This document shows, piece by piece, positions 1 through 4,239 of a stretch of 5,931 nt of DNA. The DNA is from Solirubrobacterales bacterium (GTDB taxonomy: Bacteria; Actinomycetota; Thermoleophilia; Solirubrobacterales; Solirubrobacteraceae): positions 1 through 5,931 of the forward strand of contig JAOPZO010000316.1 of assembly GCA_025964065.1 (NCBI GenBank), given 5' to 3'. The first letter of the stretch is position 1. The number at the start of each line of letters is the position of its first letter. The notes under the pieces are model-generated. The model saw only the letters and a list, made by a program, of their open reading frames with translations. It did not search any database and was not told the DNA's origin. The translations under genes and the position numbers were made by a program.

Positions 1-1
1 C

Positions 2-1237
2 GAGTTCGCCGTGGGCGACCGCGAGTACGAGGTGGATGCGATCCCGCTGTGCGACGCGCCCGGGCGGGTGGCGGGCGTGATGCTCCAGCTCCGGCTCCTC
101 ACCCCGGAGCGCCCGGGCTTCGACACCCTCGCGTTCTCCGAGCGTCGTTACCGGCTCCTGGCTGAGCAGGCGACCGACGTCATCTCCCGCCACACCCCCA
201 TGGGGGAGTTCCTGTGGGTCTCGCCCTCCATCGAGGGGCTGCTCGGCTTCCTCCCGGACGACCTCGTCGGCCAGCCGCCGGAGGTCGTGATGCACCCCGA
301 CGACCTGCCCGAGCTCATCACGGCCATGGAGACGCTCCGGCGCGGCGAGCCGCTCTCCGTCGGGACGTACCGGTTCCGGCACCGGGACGGGACCCTGCGC
401 TGGGTCGAGACGGCGCTGCGGCCCGTCCGGGGCGAGGAGGGAGGGCTCCGGGAGATCGTCGCCGCCGGGCGCGACGTCACCGACCGGGTCGCCGCGGAGC
501 GCTCGCTCGCCCAGCACAACGACATCCTGATGCGCTTCGCGGCGACCGCCTCGCACGACCTCGCCACCCCGCTCATCGTCATCCGGGGGTACGCGGAGCT
601 CCTCGGCGAGCGGACGGAGGACCGGCTCGAGCCCTCGGAGCACCGCATGCTCGAGACGATCGCGACCACGGCCCGGCGGATGCAGGCACTCCTCGACGCG
701 TTCCTCGAGCACTCGACCCTCGTGGGGGAGCAGGACCGCTTCGCGCCGCGGGACGTCGACCTGGGCGCCGCGCTCGAGGACGCGCTCGGGCTGCTGCAGG
801 CCCAGGTCGAGGAGACCGGGGCGGAGGTCCGCCTCCACGAGTACTGCCGGATCGAGGGCGATCCGGCGCTCGTGACCCAGCTCCTCATGAACCTCCTGGC
901 GAACGCCATGAAGTTCGTCGAGGGCCGCCCGGAGGTGGACGTCTTCTGCCGGCCCGTGGACGGCGGCTGCGCGCTCGAGGTCCGCGACAACGGCATCGGA
1001 ATCGCCGAGGAGGACCAGCACGCGATCTTCGGGGCGTTCGAGCGGGGGCAGGTCGACCCGGCGTTCCACGGGCACGGGTTGGGTCTTGCCACCGTCCGGT
1101 GGATCGCGGAGCGGCACGGGGGGGAGGTTTCCGTCGCGTCCCGGGTTGGGTTGGGATCTACCTTCCGGGTGGTCTTCCCGAACCGGATGGGGGACCTTGC
1201 CTCCGGCCGTGACCTCATCGCCCCTCCCCAAGCCTGA
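2..1237 (+). CDS. PAS-domain sensor histidine kinase, 5' partial
   Basis: The sensor half of a two-component system, which autophosphorylates on His and passes phosphate to a response regulator. The frame is open to the left edge. The residues before and after the GTG at 11 read like the last strands of an upstream PAS-type domain, so the true start lies outside the window. Numbering from that GTG: a PAS fold spans about residues 43-160, ending in the usual DVTDR motif. A HisKA dimerisation helix spans about 168-236, with the H-box SHDLATPL and phospho-acceptor H182. The HATPase_c domain follows, with N-box NLLANAMKF (N294, N298), G1 box DNGIGI (D326), F-box FGAF (340-343) and G2 box GHGLGLAT (354-361). 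All catalytic motifs look intact. No membrane segment lies in the visible part, so this portion is cytoplasmic. The stop overlaps the regulator gene by 29 bases, which suggests translational coupling. The PAS ligand cannot be inferred. Confidence 0.93.
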   Translation, partial: EFAVGDREYEVDAIPLCDAPGRVAGVMLQLRLLTPERPGFDTLAFSERRYRLLAEQATDVISRHTPMGEFLWVSPSIEGLLGFLPDDLVGQPPEVVMHPDDLPELITAMETLRRGEPLSVGTYRFRHRDGTLRWVETALRPVRGEEGGLREIVAAGRDVTDRVAAERSLAQHNDILMRFAATASHDLATPLIVIRGYAELLGERTEDRLEPSEHRMLETIATTARRMQALLDAFLEHSTLVGEQDRFAPRDVDLGAALEDALGLLQAQVEETGAEVRLHEYCRIEGDPALVTQLLMNLLANAMKFVEGRPEVDVFCRPVDGGCALEVRDNGIGIAEEDQHAIFGAFERGQVDPAFHGHGLGLATVRWIAERHGGEVSVASRVGLGSTFRVVFPNRMGDLASGRDLIAPPQA

Positions 1238-1880
1238 CCCCGTCCGCGTCATCGTCGCCGACGACGACCCCATCGTCCGCGGGGTCCTCTGCGGCGCGCT
1301 CCGCGGCGCGGGCATCGTCGTCATCGCCGAGGCCTCGAGCGGCCGGGACGCCGTGGAGCTCGCGCTGCACTACCGGCCCGACGTCGTCGTCATGGACGTG
1401 GTCATGCCCGGCTACGACGGCGTGGCCGCCACCCGCGAGATCCACGCGAAGGCACCCGAGGTGCGGGTGCTGGTCCTGACCATGTCGGCCGACGACCACC
1501 TCGGGGTCCTGGCGCTGCGGGTCGGCGGCTCGGGGTTCCTGCGCAAGGACGACGGGCTCGACGAGCTTCCCGACGCGGTCCTGCGGATCGCGGCCGGCGA
1601 GGCGGTGGTCGCGCCCATGGTCGTCGACCGGCTCATCGACTCGATCCGCCGGACCCCCGAGGGCGGCGTGGGGCTGCGCCCGGTGTCGAGCGTCCTGACC
1701 GCCCGCGAGTGGGAGGTCCTCGACCGCCTGTGCCTCGGCCACGACGTCGACACGATCGCCACCGAGTTCGTGCTGTCGCCCGAGACCGTCCGCAGCCACA
1801 TCAAGCGGATCATGCGCAAGCTCGGGGTGCACACGCGGGCGGACGCCGTGAAGGCGGCGGACGAGCTCCGGCGGACGTAG
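1209..1880 (+). CDS. NarL/FixJ-family response regulator (REC + LuxR-type HTH)
   Basis: A DNA-binding response regulator, 223 residues, the usual family length, and the likely partner of the kinase it overlaps. The receiver domain is about residues 12-130: acidic pocket D18-D19-D20, phospho-acceptor D63 in VVMDVVMPGYDG, switch residue T91 and conserved K113 (FLRKDD). A linker leads to a LuxR/GerE helix-turn-helix at about 161-215. It begins LTAREWEVL and carries SPETVRSHIKRIMRKLGV, the recognition-helix region typical of the family. The GTG at 1209 is chosen because it leaves a short lead into the first receiver strand (VRVIVADDD). The frame is open further upstream but that stretch is only a shadow of the kinase. 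A TTG at 1197 is an alternative. The ribosome site is weak: GGGGGA at 1189-1194 is 14 bases from the GTG, so reinitiation after the kinase is plausible. Target genes are unknown. Confidence 0.93.
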   Translation: MTSSPLPKPDPVRVIVADDDPIVRGVLCGALRGAGIVVIAEASSGRDAVELALHYRPDVVVMDVVMPGYDGVAATREIHAKAPEVRVLVLTMSADDHLGVLALRVGGSGFLRKDDGLDELPDAVLRIAAGEAVVAPMVVDRLIDSIRRTPEGGVGLRPVSSVLTAREWEVLDRLCLGHDVDTIATEFVLSPETVRSHIKRIMRKLGVHTRADAVKAADELRRT

Positions 1881-1881
1881 T

Positions 1882-1897
1882 CCGGCCCCCGGGCCGG
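1882..1897 (+). terminator. GC hairpin after the response regulator stop
   Basis: CCGGCCC (1882-1888) is followed by its exact complement GGGCCGG (1891-1897), starting two bases after the TAG stop. A realistic fold is a 6-bp stem with a CCCG loop. There is no T-tract, so this would be a stem-only terminator of the kind proposed for actinobacteria, or an mRNA 3' stabiliser. The sequence also fits chance in GC-rich DNA, so confidence is moderate. Confidence 0.4.
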
Positions 1898-1946
1898 TCA
1901 GGGCCCTCACCCTCGGCCCGGCGGGTGCGGCCGGGACGCTGTGGGG

Positions 1947-2963
1947 ATGCCGACCGGCTCCCCCCGCGCGCGCGCGTCGCTCCTCGCCGTCCTGACCCTG
2001 GTCGCCCTGGCCGGGGCGGTCGCCGGGACCACGGCGGCCGCGCGGTGGCTGGCGGACCACGGGCAGCCCCGGGCGTTCGCCCCGGCGACCCCGGCGCCCG
2101 ACGGCTGCCCCGCGAGCATCGCCGACCAGCAGATGGCGCAGCTCCTCCCGGACGCCATGCCGGGCTACGCCGGACCCGGCTCGTGGCGGGCGAGCACCCT
2201 GGGCGGGCTCGGGAACGCATTCGCCCGCGGCGTCTGCGAGGTGGACTGGCGCGACGGCGAGGACATCGCCTACGGGGCGGCGTTCTTCCTCCCGGAGGGG
2301 TTCCACGACCAGCTCGACGGCCAGGTGGACCTGCTGCGGTGGGACGACTTCCCGGACGAGCCGGTCCACACCGTGCGCTCCGGGGTCGTGGTCTTCGTGG
2401 GGGACCGGCGCGCCCACCTCGTCCGCCAGCGGCTCGGCACGGAGCAGCGGCCGCTCGCCGCGCCCTTCGCCCTGCCCGAGGGCCGCTGGTTCTGGCTTGA
2501 GGTCCGCCAGCGCCTCGGGGCCGGGGACGGCGCCCACAGCGAGGTGCGCATCGACGGGCGCACGGTGGCGGAGAGCGACGAGCCCACGACCTACGGGGGC
2601 CGGGTCCTCCGGGTGCGCCACGGCATCGTGGCGGTCGACGCGAACCGGCAGGGGCGCCCGCTGACGCTGTGGGTCGACCGGCCGTGGACCGGCCACCGGG
2701 TGCTCGGGCCCGTGGGGGCTGAGCCGCGGGTCAGCTCATCCCGAGCAGGCGGAGCCGCAGGAGCTCCCTCGCCGCGGGCTCGGGGGCCTCGGCCCGCGGC
2801 ACGGGCCGTCCCCCACGTCGCGGGGCGCCCACGGGCCCGCCGCAGCCCGGGCACTCCGGCTCGGTCGCGTGGAGGCACACCAGGCCGCAGGCGGGGCAGG
2901 TCCGACGGGGTGCGGGGGTGGCGCCCGGGGGGTCGGGAAGACCGATCACGGGCAGGACCGTAG
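1947..2963 (+). CDS. Secreted/anchored protein with concanavalin-A-like (polysaccharide lyase-like) domain
   Basis: Numbering from ATG 1947 (GTG 1941 is equally possible; GGGA at 1933-1936 is the only nearby ribosome site). After a short basic start, residues 10-29 form a hydrophobic Ala/Leu/Val segment: a signal peptide or signal anchor with no lipobox cysteine. The exported part has two cysteines (C54, C97) that could form a disulfide. A beta-rich domain follows, with EGRWFWLEV (178-186), EVRIDG (199-204), LRVRHGIVAVD (221-231) and LTLWVDRP (239-246). This order resembles the jelly-roll of polysaccharide-lyase/LamG-type concanavalin-A folds, which bind or cleave glycans. I see no confident catalytic residues, so binding without cleavage is possible. 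Recognisable sequence ends near base 2690. The last roughly 80 residues are Arg/Gly/Pro/Ala-rich, look non-coding, and lie opposite the zinc-ribbon gene. A one-base indel probably hides the true stop, TGA at 2720-2722. Envelope location is inferred. Confidence 0.75.
   Translation: MPTGSPRARASLLAVLTLVALAGAVAGTTAAARWLADHGQPRAFAPATPAPDGCPASIADQQMAQLLPDAMPGYAGPGSWRASTLGGLGNAFARGVCEVDWRDGEDIAYGAAFFLPEGFHDQLDGQVDLLRWDDFPDEPVHTVRSGVVVFVGDRRAHLVRQRLGTEQRPLAAPFALPEGRWFWLEVRQRLGAGDGAHSEVRIDGRTVAESDEPTTYGGRVLRVRHGIVAVDANRQGRPLTLWVDRPWTGHRVLGPVGAEPRVSSSRAGGAAGAPSPRARGPRPAARAVPHVAGRPRARRSPGTPARSRGGTPGRRRGRSDGVRGWRPGGREDRSRAGP
2731..2949 (-). CDS. Small zinc-ribbon protein
   Basis: A 72-residue protein with a clear zinc-ribbon signature: CPACG (C18, C21), then CPGCGG (C33, C36), giving CxxC-x11-CxxC, with C25 and H27 between them. 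Such double-knuckle ribbons hold one structural zinc. They occur in small uncharacterised actinobacterial proteins and as parts of larger nucleic-acid-binding proteins. The N-terminal tail is Pro-rich. The C-terminus is a Glu/Arg/Leu stretch that could be a short helix. The GTG at 2949 is chosen because a TACGGT box lies exactly 7 bases upstream on the same strand, as in a leaderless promoter, and there is no ribosome site. A longer frame back to an ATG at 3114 exists but would run through the start of the divergent gene and adds only low-complexity sequence. The gene ends 8 bases from the probable true stop of the convergent neighbour. Function is unknown. Confidence 0.6.
   Translation of the reverse strand: MIGLPDPPGATPAPRRTCPACGLVCLHATEPECPGCGGPVGAPRRGGRPVPRAEAPEPAARELLRLRLLGMS
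2957..2962 (-). promoter_or_regulatory. -10 box of a leaderless promoter for the zinc-ribbon gene
   Basis: On the minus strand TACGGT fits the actinobacterial TANNNT -10 pattern. Seven bases (2956-2950) separate it from the GTG start, which would place transcription initiation at or next to the start codon. No good -35 is visible 16-18 bases further upstream. This box supports the GTG start. Confidence 0.45.
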
Positions 2964-2970
2964 GCCGGGA

Positions 2971-3004
2971 CGGAGGGGCTCCCAGGGGCTTCGCGACCCC
3001 TCCG
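2971..3004. repeat. 8-bp inverted repeat in the divergent intergenic region
   Basis: CGGAGGGG (2971-2978) is matched by its exact reverse complement CCCCTCCG (2997-3004) across an 18-base spacer. It lies just upstream of the zinc-ribbon -10 box, over that gene's -35 region. It could be an operator or an mRNA-independent structural dyad, or chance in this G-rich spacer. Confidence 0.3.
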
Positions 3005-3020
3005 AGGGGGAGGAACCCAC

Positions 3021-3042
3021 CCCCGCGGCGGAACCCCGCGGG
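3021..3042. repeat. Repeated CCCCGCGG palindromic unit
   Basis: CCCCGCGG occurs at 3021-3028 and again at 3034-3041, 13 bases apart, and each copy contains the palindrome CCGCGG. The pair also reads as an inverted repeat (CCCGCGG at 3022-3028, CCGCGGG at 3036-3042). It lies between the two divergent promoters. Chance is quite possible at this GC content. Confidence 0.25.
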
Positions 3043-3048
3043 CTCGCG

Positions 3049-3069
3049 GATCGGGGCCGGGGACCGATC
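3049..3069. promoter_or_regulatory. Candidate operator dyad upstream of the SRPBCC gene
   Basis: GATCGG (3049-3054) and CCGATC (3064-3069) form a perfect 6-bp dyad with a 9-base spacer. The dyad ends four bases before the TAAGCT -10 box, covering the -35 to -10 interval. That is where a dimeric repressor or an activator would bind. No regulator can be named. Confidence 0.3.
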
Positions 3070-3072
3070 TCG

Positions 3073-3078
3073 TAAGCT
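3073..3078 (+). promoter_or_regulatory. -10 box of a leaderless promoter for the SRPBCC gene
   Basis: TAAGCT matches TANNNT and is followed by exactly 7 bases (3079-3085) and then GTG at 3086. No Shine-Dalgarno sequence precedes that GTG. The same spacing is seen for the divergent zinc-ribbon gene. It fits leaderless transcription, which is common in actinobacteria. Confidence 0.5.
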
Positions 3079-3085
3079 GCGGCGC

Positions 3086-3628
3086 GTGGATCCGGTCACC
3101 GCTGACGTGCTCATCTCGCGGCCCCATGAGGAGGTCTTCGACTACCTCGCGGACGTCGCGAACCACCCGGAGTTCATGGGCCACTTCACCGAGGACTGGC
3201 ACCTGACCCGCGAGGACACCTACGGCAAGGGCGCCGGGGTCCGCTTCGCCTTCAAGCAGCGCCGGAACGCGTTCCCGTGGATCGACCAGACCATCCACGA
3301 GTTCGAGCCGCCGCGCCGCATCGTGATGGTCGGCCGCACGGGCAAGTTCAACCGCATCCGCACCCTCACGGTCTGGGAGCTCGAGCCGAGCGGCGCCGGC
3401 GCGACGAAGGTCAGCGTCTCGTTCGAGAAGGTCCCGAAGATGCTCTCGGACAAGTTCGGCGAGGGGCGCGGCTTCCACAGGGCGAAGTGGCGCAAGACGC
3501 TCCGGGTCCTCCGGGACGTGCTCGAGGGCGAGCGCGAGAGGGGGCCACGCGCCACGATCGCCGGTGGAGCACGCAAGCCCGCGACGGGCTTCCGCTTCGG
3601 CGAGCCGTCCTCGCGGCTCGCGAAGTAG
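3086..3628 (+). CDS. SRPBCC (START/polyketide-cyclase-like) family protein
   Basis: A 180-residue cytoplasmic protein with no signal peptide. It opens with the hallmark of the SRPBCC helix-grip fold: a strand (ADVLIS, 6-11), then RPHEEVFDYLADVANHPEF (12-30). Successive amphipathic strands follow (GVRFAFKQ 51-58; IDQTIHEFEPPRRIVMVGR 66-84; RIRTLTVWELEP 90-101; TKVSVSFEKVP 107-117). A long helix (about 130-148, KWRKTLRVLRDVLEGE) closes a hydrophobic pocket. Family members bind lipids, polyketides or other hydrophobic ligands, or act as toxin/Coq10-like proteins. The ligand here cannot be told. Residues 150-180 are a basic, probably disordered tail. GTG 3086 is chosen because the fold begins at once and a TANNNT box sits 7 bases upstream; the frame's upstream extension is Arg/Gly/Pro-rich and not protein-like. 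The lipoprotein gene follows after 13 bases. Confidence 0.85.
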   Translation: MDPVTADVLISRPHEEVFDYLADVANHPEFMGHFTEDWHLTREDTYGKGAGVRFAFKQRRNAFPWIDQTIHEFEPPRRIVMVGRTGKFNRIRTLTVWELEPSGAGATKVSVSFEKVPKMLSDKFGEGRGFHRAKWRKTLRVLRDVLEGERERGPRATIAGGARKPATGFRFGEPSSRLAK

Positions 3629-3631
3629 GAT
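3626..3631 (+). promoter_or_regulatory. TAGGAT: possible -10 box (or ribosome site) of the lipoprotein gene, overlapping a stop codon
   Basis: TAGGAT fits TANNNT, and its first three bases are the TAG stop of the SRPBCC gene. It lies 10 bases before the ATG at 3642, slightly long for a strictly leaderless start, so a leader of a few bases would be expected. Alternatively AGGA (3627-3630) is a weak Shine-Dalgarno 11 bases from the ATG in a two-gene transcript. Sequence alone does not decide. Confidence 0.35.
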
Positions 3632-3641
3632 CCACCGCCTC

Positions 3642-4211
3642 ATGCTCCGTCGCTCCGCTGCCCTCGCCCTCACCCTCGTCGCCGCCTTCGGCGCCACCGC
3701 CTGCGGCGAGGAGAACACCGAGTCCCAGCAGGGCGAGCTCGCCGCTGCGGAGTCGGAAGCCCTCTACGTCGACCTCGGCGGCCTGAAGTACCAGGTTCAG
3801 CTCTCCCGTCAGCTCAACCCGCGGGACGCCGAGGACGCCGACTACTTCCGGAACCTCGCCCCGGGCGAGGAGACGCTTCCCAAGGGCCAGGTGTGGTTCG
3901 GCGTCTTCCTCCGGGTCGAGAACGAGTCGAAGGACACGCTCCCGGCCGCCGAGGAGTTCGACGTCGAGGACACGCAGAAGAACGCGTTCGAGCCCGTCGA
4001 GTCCGAGAACACGTTCGCCTACCGCGCCGAGGACGTCCCGGGCGGCGGCTACCTCCCGAATCCCGAGCGCCTGCAGTCCTACGCCGGCACCCAGGGCTCG
4101 CTGCTCCTCTTCAAGATCCCGTACGCCTCGCTCGACAACCGGCCGCTCGAGCTCGCGATCAAGAACCCGCGGGACGCGGGCAACATCGCCAGGATCGACC
4201 TCGACGTGTAG
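3642..4211 (+). CDS. Lipoprotein with DUF4352-like domain
   Basis: A 189-residue predicted lipoprotein. Arg3-Arg4, a hydrophobic stretch (5-19) and the lipobox ATAC give lipidated C21, so the mature protein would be held on the outer face of the membrane. An acidic Gln/Glu/Ala linker (22-40) follows. The domain begins LYVDLGGLKYQVQLSRQLNP (41-60) and continues with WFGVFLRVENESKDTLPAAEEFDVED (85-110), LLLFKIPYASL (154-164) and a closing strand LELAIKN (169-175). This is the layout of DUF4352/telokin-like immunoglobulin-fold domains: binding or structural modules found on Gram-positive lipoproteins, without known enzymatic activity. ATG 3642 is chosen because it gives a standard lipoprotein signal. 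An upstream ATG at 3564 in frame would only add a basic tail overlapping the SRPBCC gene. The gene may be cotranscribed with the SRPBCC gene. Its partner or ligand is unknown. Confidence 0.85.
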   Translation: MLRRSAALALTLVAAFGATACGEENTESQQGELAAAESEALYVDLGGLKYQVQLSRQLNPRDAEDADYFRNLAPGEETLPKGQVWFGVFLRVENESKDTLPAAEEFDVEDTQKNAFEPVESENTFAYRAEDVPGGGYLPNPERLQSYAGTQGSLLLFKIPYASLDNRPLELAIKNPRDAGNIARIDLDV

Positions 4212-4214
4212 GCC

Positions 4215-4236
4215 CCGCCGCGGGTGACCGCGGCGG
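4215..4236. terminator. Bidirectional GC hairpin between convergent genes
   Basis: CCGCCGCGG (4215-4223) and CCGCGGCGG (4228-4236) form a perfect 9-bp stem. In the plus-strand transcript the GUGA loop has the stable GNRA form. The element sits between the lipoprotein stop (4209-4211) and the PBP stop (TCA at 4240-4242), so it could end both transcripts. There is no T-tract in either direction, so it would be a stem-only terminator. Confidence 0.6.
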
Positions 4237-4239
4237 CGC

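Noticed and set aside
148..1218. Long minus-strand open frame (356 codons) opposite the histidine kinase
   Set aside because: Ser/Arg/Pro-rich translation with no domain. It is the antisense shadow of a kinase with complete motifs.
2676..2694. Direct repeat GACCGGCC with an 11-base period
   Set aside because: Two copies only, inside coding sequence (DRPWTGH), and easily explained by preferred GC codons.
1215..2696. Minus-strand open frame of 493 codons across the regulator and concanavalin-A-like genes
   Set aside because: Long only because GC-rich DNA lacks stops. The translation is Arg/Pro/His/Val-rich with no motif, and it lies opposite two well-supported genes.
2950..3114. ATG at 3114 as a longer start for the zinc-ribbon gene
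   Set aside because: It would overlap the start of the divergent SRPBCC gene and adds only low-complexity Arg/Pro/Gly sequence. The GTG at 2949 has a well-placed -10 box.
3600..3621. GCGAGCC/GGCTCGC inverted repeat as a terminator of the SRPBCC gene
   Set aside because: It lies inside the coding sequence before the stop, has an 8-base loop and no T-tract, and would block the closely spaced downstream gene. Chance is more likely.
2591..3718. Minus-strand open frame of 375 codons opposite the SRPBCC gene
   Set aside because: No domain, biased composition. The SRPBCC fold on the plus strand is clear.
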